Shown: positions 30,180-41,457, numbered from the stretch's first letter. The stretch: DNA of 64,000 nt from Planctomycetota bacterium (GCA_021805985.1 JAJZDN010000012.1:1-64000); one strand, 5' to 3'. A program made the numbers and translations. The notes: a model not told the origin generated them from the sequence alone.

Positions 30180-31799
30180 ATGGATCGCGCCGAACTGGAA
30201 CTTACAATTCTTACCGAAATTGGCCGTGCCCTCTCATCAGGCTTGGATTTGCACGCCGTTTTTGATCAGACCATGCGCGTGCTCGCGGATCGACTGGGCA
30301 TGGAACGCGGCTCCATGGTGCTGCTGGATTCGGCCACGGGAAAATTGCAGATAGAAGCGGCGCTGGGACTGACCGCCAACGAAATTCAACGGGGGCGATA
30401 TGATGTCGGCGAAGGGATCACCGGGCAGGTAGTGGCCACCGGTAAGGCCCGCGTGGTTGCCGACATCAGTAAGGAAATTCAATTCCTCAACCGCACCGGT
30501 GCCCGCGTACCGGTGCCCGGCCGCGTGACCAGCTTTATATGCGTGCCGATACTTATTGAATCCAAGGCTTGCGGGGCATTGTCCGTTGATAAACAATTTG
30601 TCGATGAGGAAACGCTGAATAATGATCAGCGATTAATGGAAATCATTGCCGCATTTATTTCTCAGGCCATCAAAATAAATTCTATCGTCGCAACCGAACG
30701 AGAAGAATGGCTGGAAGAACGCCGGCAACTTCGCAGCACCCTGCAAAGCAAATACAAATTTGACAATATCATCGGCAGTTCACCCACCATGCTGGAAGTT
30801 TTTGACACCATTGCGCAGGTGGCGACAAGTCGGGCCACGGTATTGCTGTTGGGTGAAACCGGAACCGGTAAGGAATTAATTGCCAAGGCCATTCATTTCA
30901 ATTCCAACCGCGTCGACAAGCCCTTTATCCGCATGAACTGCGGAGCTTTGACCGGCACGCTGCTGGAATCCGAACTTTTCGGCCATATCAAAGGAAGCTT
31001 CACCGGTGCCATCCGCGATAAAATCGGCCGCTTTGAAGCCGCCCATACCGGCACGCTGTTCCTGGATGAAATCGGCACGCTGGACACCAGCCTGCAAGTG
31101 AAACTTTTGCGCGTGTTGCAGGAACGGGAATTTGAACGCGTTGGTGATACCCGAACCATTCGCGTGGATGTACGAATCATCGCGGCCACCAATTTAAGCC
31201 TGCAGGATGAAGTTGCCAAAGGAAAATTCCGGGAAGATCTGTTTTACCGCCTCAATGTTGTCACCATTAATTTGCCGGCCCTGCGTAGTCGCCGCGAGGA
31301 TATTCCCAAGCTCATCGACTTTTTCTTTGATAAGTTCAATGCAGAAAATGGAAAAAATCTTAATAAAATCAGCCGTGAACTTGTCAATATTTTTGTCCGC
31401 TACCCCTGGCCAGGCAATGTGCGGGAATTAGAAAATGCCATGGAACGCGCGGTAGTTTTAAGTCGTGGGGACACGCTCACGGAAGACCTCCTGCCCACCG
31501 CCATTCGCGCCTTTGCCCAGCAGGGCCGAGCCAGTATCGCCAGCGAAGATCTCGACGGTATTGTGCATCGCCTGGCTGATCAAGCCATCAGCGAATACGC
31601 CCTCCGTGAGGGGCAAATTTATGATCTGGTCATTAACCAGGTGGAAAAGGCGCTGCTTGAAAAAGCCTTGCAGCGTTGTGGCGATGTGAAAATAAAAGCC
31701 GCAGACTTTTTAGGCATCAACCGCAACACCCTGAACAAAAAAGTCAAAGAAATGGGCATCGAATCCAGTGAGCTGCCCGAAGCCGGCCATTCCACATGA
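30180..31799 (+). CDS. GAF-domain sigma-54-dependent transcriptional activator
   Basis: GAF '[13 protein letters not shown]'; AAA+ '[18 protein letters not shown]', '[15 protein letters not shown]'; C-terminal Fis-like HTH '[21 protein letters not shown]'. Confidence 0.95.
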   Translation: MDRAELELTILTEIGRALSSGLDLHAVFDQTMRVLADRLGMERGSMVLLDSATGKLQIEAALGLTANEIQRGRYDVGEGITGQVVATGKARVVADISKEIQFLNRTGARVPVPGRVTSFICVPILIESKACGALSVDKQFVDEETLNNDQRLMEIIAAFISQAIKINSIVATEREEWLEERRQLRSTLQSKYKFDNIIGSSPTMLEVFDTIAQVATSRATVLLLGETGTGKELIAKAIHFNSNRVDKPFIRMNCGALTGTLLESELFGHIKGSFTGAIRDKIGRFEAAHTGTLFLDEIGTLDTSLQVKLLRVLQEREFERVGDTRTIRVDVRIIAATNLSLQDEVAKGKFREDLFYRLNVVTINLPALRSRREDIPKLIDFFFDKFNAENGKNLNKISRELVNIFVRYPWPGNVRELENAMERAVVLSRGDTLTEDLLPTAIRAFAQQGRASIASEDLDGIVHRLADQAISEYALREGQIYDLVINQVEKALLEKALQRCGDVKIKAADFLGINRNTLNKKVKEMGIESSELPEAGHST

Positions 31800-31914
31800 A
31801 AGCAGTAACCGCAGAAACTTTCGCCAATCTGTCCTGCGACCCGTGATCGTGCAACGTTGACCCATCGCCCGAACCCGCGGCCACGCCGCGTGGCCCGCTA
31901 AACATGGGACGGGA

Positions 31915-32676
31915 TTATGCCACGCCGGGCCGCAGGCCGCCGCCAGCCCCCTCCCATCCCCCCCGTTTAGCGTGCCCGCCGGGCGGGCATCGCCGGCGGC
32001 GACATGCCACGAGTTTACGCGGCGGCGAATGGAACCCGCATTCCCCGCAATTTATTCGCAGGTCGCCCCGCAGCACGAAATCCGCCAGATAATTCGGCCA
32101 GTGATTAAATCCGCTCCGCGGCTTGGGGCCTTCCCGGCGGGCATGGAAATCAGAGGTGTCGATCCAATCGGCGTCCACCAGGCAACTAAACAGCAGCCGA
32201 GTTCGAATATCGAAATCAACCCCACGCAGGGCCACCGCCTGGCCGGAGGCTGCGGTTTCCAGCTCGGGAAAATCCAACAGGGCTGAGGGCAAAATGGCCT
32301 TTGCTATACTGCCGCCAGTCTTGACCCCTTCAGACATCTCATCCCGATCTGGCATTCCGCCGTGGTGGCCCAATATGGCGAAGCACACGTCAAAATGCTT
32401 TTGCAATGTTTGTACCGCCTCTGCGGCCCCTGCCTGCTTGTGCCGCGTGGATTCTCCTTTCGGCTGAAGCCCGCGGATCATCCGCTGAAATTCCGGGCGA
32501 TACTTCCCCAGATCATGCAGCAGCCCCGCGGCGTGAGCCGCTCGGGCGAATTCCTTATCACCCGGCCGGGCTTCGCAGGCAAACTTTGCGGCTAGTTTGG
32601 CGACGTTTTCCAGATGCTCGCGCAAGGGTTGCCATTGTGATTGATCTTCCCCGTAGGTATGCGCGAAATAATCCAT
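31915..32676 (-). pseudogene. Cas3-type HD nuclease domain protein, orphan and truncated
   Basis: 'YFAHTYGEDQSQWQPLREHLENVA', 'AAGLLHDLGKYRPEFQRMIRGL', 'HKQAGAAEA', 'AILGHHGGMPD', 'LFSCLVDADWIDT'; no helicase follows and the C-terminus is low-complexity. Confidence 0.75.
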
Positions 32677-33022
32677 GGCCGCTTCCCCTTGGATCGCACT
32701 GAACTTGCACGTGAATCTCTGACACACGCGATACGTGAACTTAACAAAAACCTACGCTACCTTGCCGTGGCGGTTTTGGCAATTCGAGACCAGAAAGAAG
32801 GCGGGGGTGCCAGCATCGGGTATTTAGCCTCGTGCATTTAGCAACTGGCTTGCTTCGTGTACAATTTGCCCTCAAAGGCTGACGTGTTTCAGAGCGGCGG
32901 TGCGGGCCGCCGGCAACAATCAGCCATCTGGCGCGTTGGGCTTTTGACGCACGTGCCGGCCGCTAGCGCTTGGATTTTCCGGCCGGCAGTGCTTGGCAAA
33001 CAATGTTTTTGGGAGTACATGG

Positions 33023-34108
33023 ATGACAACAGTTCCCACCCCCGACCCCCGGCCGCGGTCCACAGTTGCCGCCTCGCCGGGCGCAGAAATGGCCGCCATT
33101 GAACGCCTCAAGCTTGTGCGCGAAGCCATGCTGGCGGAAATCCATAAAGTCATCGTGGGTCAATCCGACGTGATGGAATCCCTTTTACTGGCCTTATTTT
33201 CGCGCGGGCACTGCCTGCTGGTAGGTGTCCCGGGCCTCGCAAAAACCCTGATGATCAGCACCTTGGCCAAGGTTTTAAGCCTGAACTTTAACCGCATTCA
33301 GTTCACACCGGATTTAATGCCCTCGGATATCACCGGCACCGATATCATTCAGGAGGATCCGCAAACCGGCAAACGCGTATTTAATTTCATCAAAGGACCC
33401 GTGTTTACCAACATGCTTCTGGCGGACGAAATCAACCGCACCCCCCCTAAAACACAAGCGGCACTCTTACAGGCAATGCAGGAGTATCAGGTAACCGCAG
33501 GCGGCCAAACCTATCCCCTGCAGCAGCCCTTTTTTGTCCTGGCCACACAGAATCCAGTGGAGCAGGAGGGCACCTACCCGCTGCCGGAAGCACAGTTAGA
33601 CCGCTTCATGTTCATGGTCAAGGTGGGCTACCCGCAGCGCGACGAGGAACGGATGATCGTCAAACAAACCACCATGGATATTCGCAACGAACCCCATGCG
33701 GTACTTTCCGCTGAGGATATTCTGGCGATCCAAAAACTTGTACGCCGCGTGCCGGTAAGCGATCATGTGGTGGATTATGCGGTCAATCTGGTGCGGGCCA
33801 CGCGTCCGCATGAAAAAGATGCTCCGGACTTTATTAATAACTATCTCACCTGGGGTGCCGGCCCGCGCGCGGCGCAGAATCTGGTCCTGGGAGCAAAAGC
33901 GCGAGCACTTTTGCGGGGCCGGCTTAATGTCAGCACGGATGACATTCGCCACGTTGCCAAACCCGTCCTGCGCCATCGAATCATTACCAATTTTAACGCC
34001 GATGCTGAAGGAATTGACACCGATGCCGTGGTCGACAAGCTCATTGCCACGATTAAAGAACCCTCGGCCGACGCTTACAAAGCGGCAGAGGCCGCAGCAA
34101 CGGCATAA
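33023..34108 (+). CDS. MoxR-family AAA+ ATPase
   Basis: '[23 protein letters not shown]', '[18 protein letters not shown]', '[23 protein letters not shown]', '[22 protein letters not shown]'. Confidence 0.96.
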   Translation: MTTVPTPDPRPRSTVAASPGAEMAAIERLKLVREAMLAEIHKVIVGQSDVMESLLLALFSRGHCLLVGVPGLAKTLMISTLAKVLSLNFNRIQFTPDLMPSDITGTDIIQEDPQTGKRVFNFIKGPVFTNMLLADEINRTPPKTQAALLQAMQEYQVTAGGQTYPLQQPFFVLATQNPVEQEGTYPLPEAQLDRFMFMVKVGYPQRDEERMIVKQTTMDIRNEPHAVLSAEDILAIQKLVRRVPVSDHVVDYAVNLVRATRPHEKDAPDFINNYLTWGAGPRAAQNLVLGAKARALLRGRLNVSTDDIRHVAKPVLRHRIITNFNADAEGIDTDAVVDKLIATIKEPSADAYKAAEAAATA

Positions 34109-34345
34109 GCGCGGCCTGCTGCAGTAAAAATGGCAGGTTTTATACCCGCAAACGCGGAAAATCCCGCGCGGGCACCTGCACGCCTGCAAATGAGGAGAGA
34201 GGGCACTTAAAAATTTATTATCAGCATTCCTTGAAGTTCCGGGAATGAAAGTGCCGATTTGTGATTCTGGCAGGCTATTATAGGTATAGGCGTTTAATGA
34301 TAAGCGCTTGTAAGGTAGTTTTAAGCCAGAAAGGCAGTTACAAAC

Positions 34346-34801
34346 ATGACCCGCGCAAGTTCCCACAATGACAAACAGTCCTTGGAGCCGACTCCCAAGC
34401 GGTATTTTACTCTGGCGGAAGCACGCCGATCCTTGGTATTGGTCAATCGCATCGCCACCGACATTCAAGGCATTGAGTTGCAACGCCGCAAACTGGTGCA
34501 TCAGACGGCTTCGAGCCACGAACAGCCATCCGCCCAGGAGGCCAATGCCATTGAATCGCAATTTGACAAGATGACTGAACAGCTTAGCGGCCTGCTGGAG
34601 GAATTAGCGGCCGTCGGCGTTGAACTCAAAGACCCCACCCGTGGATTGCTGGATTTCCCATCCCGGTTTAATGGCCGGGACATACTTTTATGCTGGCAGA
34701 TCGGCGAGCCAACCATTAACTTCTGGCATGACATCAGTGCCGGATTTGCCGGACGTCGCAGCGTAGGTGAATTGGAACTCCAACCCCAGGCAGTAGGATA
34801 A
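34346..34801 (+). CDS. DUF2203 family protein
   Basis: 'YFTLAEARRSLVLVNRI', 'GVELKDPTRGLLDFPSRFNGRDILLCWQIGEPTINFWHDISAGFAGRR'. Confidence 0.85.
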   Translation: MTRASSHNDKQSLEPTPKRYFTLAEARRSLVLVNRIATDIQGIELQRRKLVHQTASSHEQPSAQEANAIESQFDKMTEQLSGLLEELAAVGVELKDPTRGLLDFPSRFNGRDILLCWQIGEPTINFWHDISAGFAGRRSVGELELQPQAVG

Positions 34802-34845
34802 ACGTCGAAATTATCGAAGAAACCACTGCGTAAGAATTCGCCTGT

Positions 34846-34885
34846 AAGCCGCGGTCGCATAGCATGTGACCGCGGCTTTTTTTTC
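34846..34885 (+). terminator. Rho-independent terminator after the DUF2203 gene
   Basis: AGCCGCGGTC...GACCGCGGCT followed by T7. Confidence 0.85.
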
Positions 34886-35140
34886 CCATTGCATAAAACA
34901 ATGGCCCTTAAAAAGTGCATGGCCGGTGAGGGAAGCTGCCACCCTCTACCGGCCATGCCAGGGCAAGATGGATTATTTGAATCACCCGCCGGCCCAATCG
35001 GCTTTCATTGGGTGATCCATAAGTATCACGTAAACCATCATCGCCGCTTGCAAGGCCCCTGCCTATCAGGAACTTCCTGATTTTGGCGTAGGGAAAACTC
35101 CGGTGTGGGGTCTAGGAATCTATCCGAGAAATGGACGCGT

Positions 35141-35178
35141 CGCGTCATGGAGCACCGTGGTGATAACCCGGTGGTTGG
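35141..35178 (+). repeat. Dispersed ~38-bp repeat, copy 1
   Basis: cgcgtcatggagcaccgtggtgataacccggtggttgg; 36/38 identical to 36366-36403. Confidence 0.85.
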
Positions 35179-35275
35179 CAGCATAAACGCCGCCTGGCTT
35201 ATAGCCTGTAAATACACGCCCAGTAAACGGCCGGAACGCGGCACGAGTTCAAAACTTTCCACACTCGGAGATGTA

Positions 35276-36286
35276 TCAGAACTGATTGAGGAATCGTACG
35301 TCGTTTTCAAACAGCAGGCGTATATCTTCGATGCCGTGCTTTCGCATGGCGATACGTTCTACCCCCAGGCCAAACGCAAAGCCGGTATATTCTTCGGGAT
35401 CAATATGTACGGTTTGCAGCACATTGGGATCTACCATTCCGCAACCGCCCAATTCCACCCATTTGGAAGTTCCGTCCGCATAGTGAAAACGCACGTCAAA
35501 TTCCGCACTGGGTTCGGTAAATGGAAAGAAACTCGGACGAAAACGAGTTTCCACTTCCGCTCCGAAGAAGGCTTTGGCAAATTGGTCGATACAGGTTTTC
35601 AGATCCACCATGGTAATGTTCTGATCCACTACCAGACCCTCAATTTGATGGAACATGAAACTGTGCGTGGCATCCACGGTATCCGGGCGGTAAACCCGGC
35701 CAGGCGCGATAATGCGTACCGGCGGCTTGTGGGATTCCAGCACGCGAATTTGAACGGAGCTGGTTTGCGAACGGAGCATAAACGGAGCCGCCCCGGCGGG
35801 TCGCTGCAGATAGAAATTATCCAGCGGGTCGCGTGCCGGGTGTTGTCGGGGAACGTTCAGGGCTTCAAAATTATGGAACTCGTCTTCCAGTTCCGGCCCT
35901 TGTGCAATAGAAAATCCCATGCGCCCAAATAGTTCAGTCAGGGCGTCAATGGTTTGGTGAATAATATGCAGGGAACCGGGATGGTAATCATCACAGGAAA
36001 TTTTACCCGGTTCAGTTATGTCAATAAGTACATCGCTGGATCCAGCACCTTGCCCAACGCTGGCTTTGGCTTGATCATAGCCGGCCTGTACCGCCGTTTT
36101 CATGGCATTAAGCTTGGAACCGTATTGGCGTTTCTGATCATTGGGAAGCGTTTTAAGGTGATCGCCCGCCGCTTTCAGAAGACCTTTTGTACCCAGATAT
36201 TTGATGCGGAAGGCCTCCACCTGCTCGGCAGAGGTTAAAGTGGAAAGCTCCTTCAGGGCGTGCTCCAGTAATTCATCAAGATTCAC
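35276..36286 (-). CDS. pheS: Phenylalanine--tRNA ligase alpha subunit
   Basis: 'HPGSLHIIHQTIDALTELFGRMGFSIAQGPELEDEFHNFEALNVPRQHPAR', 'SFMFHQIEGLVVD', 'YTGFAFGLGVERIAMRKHGI'. Confidence 0.96.
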   Translation of the reverse strand: MNLDELLEHALKELSTLTSAEQVEAFRIKYLGTKGLLKAAGDHLKTLPNDQKRQYGSKLNAMKTAVQAGYDQAKASVGQGAGSSDVLIDITEPGKISCDDYHPGSLHIIHQTIDALTELFGRMGFSIAQGPELEDEFHNFEALNVPRQHPARDPLDNFYLQRPAGAAPFMLRSQTSSVQIRVLESHKPPVRIIAPGRVYRPDTVDATHSFMFHQIEGLVVDQNITMVDLKTCIDQFAKAFFGAEVETRFRPSFFPFTEPSAEFDVRFHYADGTSKWVELGGCGMVDPNVLQTVHIDPEEYTGFAFGLGVERIAMRKHGIEDIRLLFENDVRFLNQF

Positions 36287-36365
36287 GTTGAATTACTCCT
36301 GGATGTCTGTCCCAGCAATCGCCTCTTTACGATGGCGCATTTTGTTTTAGCCTCTTGGGAAACAT

Positions 36366-36403
36366 CGCGTCATTGAGCACCGTGGTGATAACCCGGTGGT
36401 CGG
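36366..36403 (+). repeat. Dispersed ~38-bp repeat, copy 2
   Basis: cgcgtcattgagcaccgtggtgataacccggtggtcgg; direct repeat of 35141-35178. Confidence 0.85.
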
Positions 36404-36514
36404 TTCGCGGCACTGGATCAACCACCGGATTCATCATCCGGCGCTCTAAAAACAGCGGCGATGATGGCATACCTGACACAGATGGTACCCCAACGGGCCG
36501 GAACCTGGGACTTA

Positions 36515-36591
36515 GAACCTGGAACCTGGAACCTGGAACCTGGAACCTGGAACCTGGAACCTGGAACCTGGAACCTGGAACCTGGAACCTG
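36515..36591 (+). repeat. 7-bp tandem repeat (GGAACCT)n, about 11 copies
   Basis: Near-perfect heptamer array gaacctggaacctgg.... Confidence 0.95.
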
Positions 36592-36629
36592 GAATTTGGC
36601 AATCAGAAGCGCATTCGCTTCCAACGCAT

Positions 36630-36660
36630 TCTAACTCCTAGCTCCTAACTCCTAACTCCT
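36630..36660 (+). repeat. Second 7-bp tandem repeat (CTAACTC)n, about 4 copies
   Basis: ctaactcctagctcctaactcctaactcct. Confidence 0.8.
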
Positions 36661-36671
36661 TGGTAGCTCGT

Positions 36672-37040
36672 TCAGGCCGCTTTGAGTCCCAATGCATCCC
36701 GCGCTTTGCCGACAATGGTGTCAAATGCTGCGGGATCGGCGATGGCAATTTCGCTTAGGCTCTTGCGGTTCAGCTCAATTTTGGCTTTGGAAAGTCCGGA
36801 AATTAGCTGGCTGTACCGCAAGCCGCGGCTGCGTGCGGCCGCCGTCAGGCGGGTGATCCAAAGTGCACGATAATCGCGCTTCTTTTCCTTGCGGCCGCTG
36901 AACCGGTTGGCACCAGCTCGCAGCAGTGTTTCGTGGGCTGTTTTATAGAGCTTGCTGCGTCCGCCGACAAAGCCTTTAGCGCGCTTCAGTAAACGTTTAT
37001 GCCGCTTTTTCCGGGCGGAGCCGACTCTTACTCGTGGCAT
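36672..37040 (-). CDS. rplT: 50S ribosomal protein L20
   Basis: 'MPRVRVGSARKKRHKRLLKRAKGFVGGRSKLYKTA'. Confidence 0.98.
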   Translation of the reverse strand: MPRVRVGSARKKRHKRLLKRAKGFVGGRSKLYKTAHETLLRAGANRFSGRKEKKRDYRALWITRLTAAARSRGLRYSQLISGLSKAKIELNRKSLSEIAIADPAAFDTIVGKARDALGLKAA

Positions 37041-37134
37041 GGTAAATTCCTCAACAAATGATTCTGGTATTCGATACTTAGATCACGTTATTCAATAGTT
37101 CCGGTGCATAGCGCCCCGGTAAGGCAGCACAACC

Positions 37135-37338
37135 TTATCGGCCGGCCGGCCCAAGCAAAGTAATCATCTTATCCGCAAACGGCCCGGTAAGACTCGTGGT
37201 GCCGCGCAAACGCCGCCGCCGGTTACCGGACTTGGCACTTTGCAAATGCCCCTTGTTGTGTTTGTGGAACTTGACTTTTCCCGTGGCGGTTATTTTGACC
37301 CGCTTCTTAATTCCTTTGTGTGTCTTATGCTTGGCCAC
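37135..37338 (-). CDS. rpmI: 50S ribosomal protein L35
   Basis: 'MAKHKTHKGIKKRVKITATGKVKFHKHNKGHL'. Confidence 0.97.
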   Translation of the reverse strand: MAKHKTHKGIKKRVKITATGKVKFHKHNKGHLQSAKSGNRRRRLRGTTSLTGPFADKMITLLGPAGR

Positions 37339-37648
37339 GCCAACACTCCTAACTTAATTTACGCTCAACGCTCGAATTATCGCCCGGCCTGGTAACTACC
37401 AACGCCCATAAGCCAAGCAATTCGAGCCACGTAGTATATTCGCAGCACCGCTCGGCGTCCACTGGTCAATTTTCAAATTGCGATCCGCGGCGCATTTACC
37501 GTTCCCCCAAGGCCCACGTTGCGCTATGACCCCATGCAATCTGCCGAGCACCGGATGCTAAGGCGGGGGTTGATCCTTGCCGCCCACCAGCCCCCAAAAG
37601 ACGACCAGGCACTACGGCATTATGGCCTGCGGGGCCACAGGGAAGTTC

Positions 37649-38422
37649 CTAAGCCGATTCCGCCGGCAAAGTCAGGTCCAGGCGGCGGAGAACTGCCAGA
37701 AAATCAGGCGGAGGAACCTGGATAAACTCTCGCCAGTTGTGCGCTACCGGATGCTTAAAGCCCAGTTTCCAGGCGTGCAGGCACAAACGCGGCACTTTGG
37801 GCATTTTGCCCTGCGACATGCCATCAGGCACGTACAAATCATCCCCCAACACCGGTGTGCCCAGAAACATCATGTGGGCGCGAATCTGATGCAGCCGGCC
37901 GGTTTTAATTCGCACCTCCACCAGAGCGGCCGAGGCACTGACACTCAGCACTTGATAAGCGGAAATAGCTTCCTCACCGCTACGGGAAATGATGACCTTT
38001 TTTTTATCGGCCTGAATTTCTTTCAGCCGCGCCTGCACCACGCCCTGTGCGGGATCAGGTCGCCCCGCGACAATGGCAAGATATTGCTTGTCCAGGCGGC
38101 GATGTTCAAAATCCTCCCGCAGCGCGTCATAGGCCCGCGGTCGCAAAGCCATGACCAGCAATCCACTGGTCTGACGATCCAGGCGATGCAACAGGCCCCA
38201 ATCCCGGCGCGCCCCCAACTGGCGCAATGGATGCCCATACCTGGCAAACACGCCGTTGAGCAGCGTGTCTTTCACGTGCCCCAAGCCCGGCTGCGTTACC
38301 AGTCCGGCCGGTTTTCCAACTACCAGCAGATCATCATCGGCATAGATGCTGTCAAACTGCACCTGGGCATTGGCGACGGGCGGGCGGTTGTCTTCGGGAG
38401 GTTGTTTGGGCTTATATTTCAA
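37649..38422 (-). CDS. RluA/RluD-family pseudouridine synthase
   Basis: '[17 protein letters not shown]' HRLD motif; '[25 protein letters not shown]'. Confidence 0.95.
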   Translation of the reverse strand: MKYKPKQPPEDNRPPVANAQVQFDSIYADDDLLVVGKPAGLVTQPGLGHVKDTLLNGVFARYGHPLRQLGARRDWGLLHRLDRQTSGLLVMALRPRAYDALREDFEHRRLDKQYLAIVAGRPDPAQGVVQARLKEIQADKKKVIISRSGEEAISAYQVLSVSASAALVEVRIKTGRLHQIRAHMMFLGTPVLGDDLYVPDGMSQGKMPKVPRLCLHAWKLGFKHPVAHNWREFIQVPPPDFLAVLRRLDLTLPAESA

Positions 38423-39405
38423 TGAATTCCCTGTTCCGCCAGCCAGCGCTCGGCATCAATGGCCGCCTTGCAACCCATGCCCGCTGCGGTAATAGCCTGA
38501 CGGTAAATTGGATCGGCACAGTCCCCCGCGGCAAAAACACCTTCCACGCTGGTGGTGGACCGGAAAGGCTCTTTTAGCGCAATATATCCTTTGGCGTCGA
38601 GATCAATATGGCCTTTTAAAAATGCAGTATTAGGCGTGTGGCCGATCGCCGCGAACATACCGCGGCACTCCAGCACGGATGTAGTATTGGTTTGAAGATT
38701 TTTTATCCGCACCGCGGTAACGCCATCAGCTTCATTGCCCAGCACTTCTTCCACCGCGGAATTCCACACCGGCTTTATTTTTTTATTAGATAAAGCCCGG
38801 TCAGCCATGATCTTGCTGGCCCGCAACGTATCGCGGCGATGGACTAGATAAACCATGCTCGCAAATTTCGTCAGATACGTTCCCTCTTCTACGGCCGAGT
38901 CGCCCCCGCCCACAACCACCAGCGGATTATCACGAAATCGCGGCAACGCGCCATCGCACACCGCACAGGCTGACACACCATTATTTTCAAATTTCTTTTC
39001 GCTTTCCAAGCCCAGGTAATTGGCGCTTGCCCCGGTGGAGATAATCACAGCGTGCGCCTGCACTTGGGTTTCAGCCTCGCCGGAAAGGTCGTTAATATGC
39101 CACACCTTGAACGGCCGGGATGTGAAATCCACACGGGTCACAAAATTCTGCAAGACCCGTGTGCCGAATCGCTCGGCCTGTTGTTGCAGCACACCCATCA
39201 TTTTCTGGCCGTCAATACCATGGACAAAGCCGGGAAAATTCTCCACTTCCGTCGTGAACATCAACTGCCCACCGGGCATTCGTTCCCGATTAGCACCGTC
39301 ACCGGCAAGGACCAGGGGCTTGAGATTAGCACGGGCGGCATAAATAGCCGCAGTCCAGCCTGCCGGACCGGATCCGATGATGACAACCTGCTCAATATTC
39401 GCCAT
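38419..39405 (-). CDS. trxB: Thioredoxin-disulfide reductase
   Basis: '[26 protein letters not shown]', 'CAVCDGALP' CxxC, '[34 protein letters not shown]'. Confidence 0.97.
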   Translation of the reverse strand: MANIEQVVIIGSGPAGWTAAIYAARANLKPLVLAGDGANRERMPGGQLMFTTEVENFPGFVHGIDGQKMMGVLQQQAERFGTRVLQNFVTRVDFTSRPFKVWHINDLSGEAETQVQAHAVIISTGASANYLGLESEKKFENNGVSACAVCDGALPRFRDNPLVVVGGGDSAVEEGTYLTKFASMVYLVHRRDTLRASKIMADRALSNKKIKPVWNSAVEEVLGNEADGVTAVRIKNLQTNTTSVLECRGMFAAIGHTPNTAFLKGHIDLDAKGYIALKEPFRSTTSVEGVFAAGDCADPIYRQAITAAGMGCKAAIDAERWLAEQGIH

Positions 39406-39535
39406 ATTTTCAAAATCCTTTATTTCATTTCATCCAGCCGGTTTACTGTAGCATACAATTCGACAATCGGCCCGCGTTCTGATCAGCCCTCACGAGATCA
39501 AAGGGTTGAATCACACCGTGTAGCGCTTCGAGGAA

Positions 39536-40393
39536 TTATAGCGGACGATGCGCCCCGGGCCAGCCTTCACTTTGTGCATACCATCGGCCATCACGTAATG
39601 TAACGCGAATCGGCCAGTCAAATGCCTGAGACAACAGTGAATCGGTAAGCGTTTGCATCGGCGTTCCGGCCGCGACAGCCTGCCCCCGGCCATTTAATAA
39701 AAGCGTCTGCTGAATCTGCGGCAACAATTCCTCAAGGTGATGGGTGATCATTAACAAGGCCGGCGGCGAAGGCAATTGAGCTAGATCCGAAAGAAATATC
39801 AGAACCGTTTCCCGTGACGGCAAATCCAGCCCGGATGTACATTCATCCAGCATCAGCAGCGCAGGCTCATGCACCAGGGCACGGGCGATAAGCACGCGCA
39901 TGCGTTCGCCGGTCGAAAGTGTCCAGAATTTTCGCTTCGCAAACGAATCCATCCGCACATCGGCCAACACGTCACGGGTGCGTGTCCACTGCGTTTTATC
40001 TGGTTGATAGTAACTAAGCGTTAAGGATCCAAAAAAACCACTGCAGACCACTTCTTCGGCAGTCATCGGCTCATCAAAGGGATAAATGCTTAGTGCCTCA
40101 ACGACCGATATTTTCCGGCGCAATTCGCTGACCGGGTATTCCCCCAGCCGATGCCCCAGCACATCTACCGTTCCATGCGTGGGCCACAGGTATCCTGCCC
40201 CCATGCGAACCAGTGAGGATTTTCCACTGCCGTTCGGGCCGACAATCGCCCCCCACCCACCGGCGGAAAGCTCCCAGTTTATACTATCGAGAATCGCACG
40301 ATCCTCTCGTATGAATTCAACGTTAGTAAAGCAAATAGCGGCAGAACCATCACGCATGGTTATAAAAACCCAAATAACTGCAGGCAGCCTCAA
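39536..40393 (-). CDS. ABC transporter ATP-binding protein
   Basis: Walker A 'GPNGSGKSSLVRMGAG', signature 'LSTGERMRVLIARALVHEPALLMLDECTSGLD'. Confidence 0.94.
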   Translation of the reverse strand: MRLPAVIWVFITMRDGSAAICFTNVEFIREDRAILDSINWELSAGGWGAIVGPNGSGKSSLVRMGAGYLWPTHGTVDVLGHRLGEYPVSELRRKISVVEALSIYPFDEPMTAEEVVCSGFFGSLTLSYYQPDKTQWTRTRDVLADVRMDSFAKRKFWTLSTGERMRVLIARALVHEPALLMLDECTSGLDLPSRETVLIFLSDLAQLPSPPALLMITHHLEELLPQIQQTLLLNGRGQAVAAGTPMQTLTDSLLSQAFDWPIRVTLRDGRWYAQSEGWPGAHRPL

Positions 40394-40605
40394 GCCGCCA
40401 AAGCAATCTTGATCTTAACGGTGAACCGCCCCTCATGGAAATGATTGAAGAAGCATTCAGGGGTTATTCCAATGATAGATGATCCCTGCGTAAAAACCGC
40501 GTTGTCTGGGGCGCAGTTTAATATGAGCCTGAATGGCCAACGGATAGGCTCCTGGAGAAAACTTGGATAAGCGATTGCTTTCCCCATTTCTGATTCAAAA
40601 AGGCA

Positions 40606-40644
40606 CAAACAAACAAAGCGGAGAGATTGTCGCAATCTCTCCGC
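40606..40644 (-). terminator. Terminator for the 40678-41457 gene
   Basis: GCGGAGAGATTG-TCG-CAATCTCTCCGC perfect 12-bp stem; T-rich on the minus strand beyond the stem. Confidence 0.65.
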
Positions 40645-40677
40645 TTAAAAAAATTCAACTGAACGTTGACCTGATGA

Positions 40678-41457
40678 TTATCCCACGCGTCGCTTGCGGG
40701 GAGCCAGCGTCAAGGCACCCATTCCCGCAACAGTCAACAGCAGCACAACCGATGGTTCCGGCGTCGTAGTTACCGAATTCGTCGACAACCACGTTGCGGT
40801 ACTTTCAGAGATCACTGTTGTGCCGGGATTTATGGACGCATTCAAATCAACCTGTTCCTGCGAACTGGTCGTCTGACCGGCGGATGAAATATCCTGCGGT
40901 CCGTTGTTCGCAGAGGAGCTTTGCGGGTAGACCACGCTTAGCGGTGTAAACGCAAGACTGCCGGTGCTTAGCGCCGGTGGCTGGCCAACCGCACTGACGT
41001 AACCGCCCGCGGAAGAGAAATTTTCCCTCTGAGTAGCGCTGTCTAAATTAACTGTAAATGTTGATACCATGGAGTGCAGCAGTTGGCTGCCGGGACCAAT
41101 GGGCACGCTGGTGGCGGAAAATGTGACATGATCAGCGGAGGTAATCGGCGATCCCGCCTGCAAGCCGGAAAGATTAAGCGCCAGCGTATAACCACCGCCG
41201 GAAGCCAGCGACTGGACATTCAAATCTGTCCACGTATAAAGACCACCGCCATACGTTCCGGAGCCAAAATCCTTGGTACCAGAGGCAGTTCCGATGAGCA
41301 CTGTCACCGTCGAACCCGCCGTGTTGCCACCGAACGTCAACGCGACGGAAATGGTCGGCGTCGCCTGACTGATGCCGGTGTTGATACCAAAGGCCGCCAT
41401 TATCGCGACCGTTATTCCCGCAAATAATTCCTGAGGCTTGGTCATACTCATAATCAA
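40678..41457 (-). CDS. PEP-CTERM sorting domain protein
   Basis: N-terminal signal; C-terminus 'TTTPEPSVVLLLTVAGMGALTLAPRKRRVG'. Confidence 0.85.
   Translation of the reverse strand: MIMSMTKPQELFAGITVAIMAAFGINTGISQATPTISVALTFGGNTAGSTVTVLIGTASGTKDFGSGTYGGGLYTWTDLNVQSLASGGGYTLALNLSGLQAGSPITSADHVTFSATSVPIGPGSQLLHSMVSTFTVNLDSATQRENFSSAGGYVSAVGQPPALSTGSLAFTPLSVVYPQSSSANNGPQDISSAGQTTSSQEQVDLNASINPGTTVISESTATWLSTNSVTTTPEPSVVLLLTVAGMGALTLAPRKRRVG

Noticed and set aside
33596-34561. 321-aa minus-strand ORF
   Set aside because: Antisense to the strongly supported moxR and DUF2203 genes; no recognisable motifs.
35105-35932. 275-aa plus-strand ORF
   Set aside because: Antisense to pheS.
36515-36591. 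Possible CRISPR array
   Set aside because: Pure heptamer tandem repeat with no spacers; no CRISPR array was seen anywhere in the window.
36327-36602. ORFs encoding FQVPGSRFQVPGSR repeats
   Set aside because: Artefact of translating the 7-bp tandem repeat.
37577-38425. 282-aa plus-strand ORF
   Set aside because: Antisense to the RluD-type gene; no family features.
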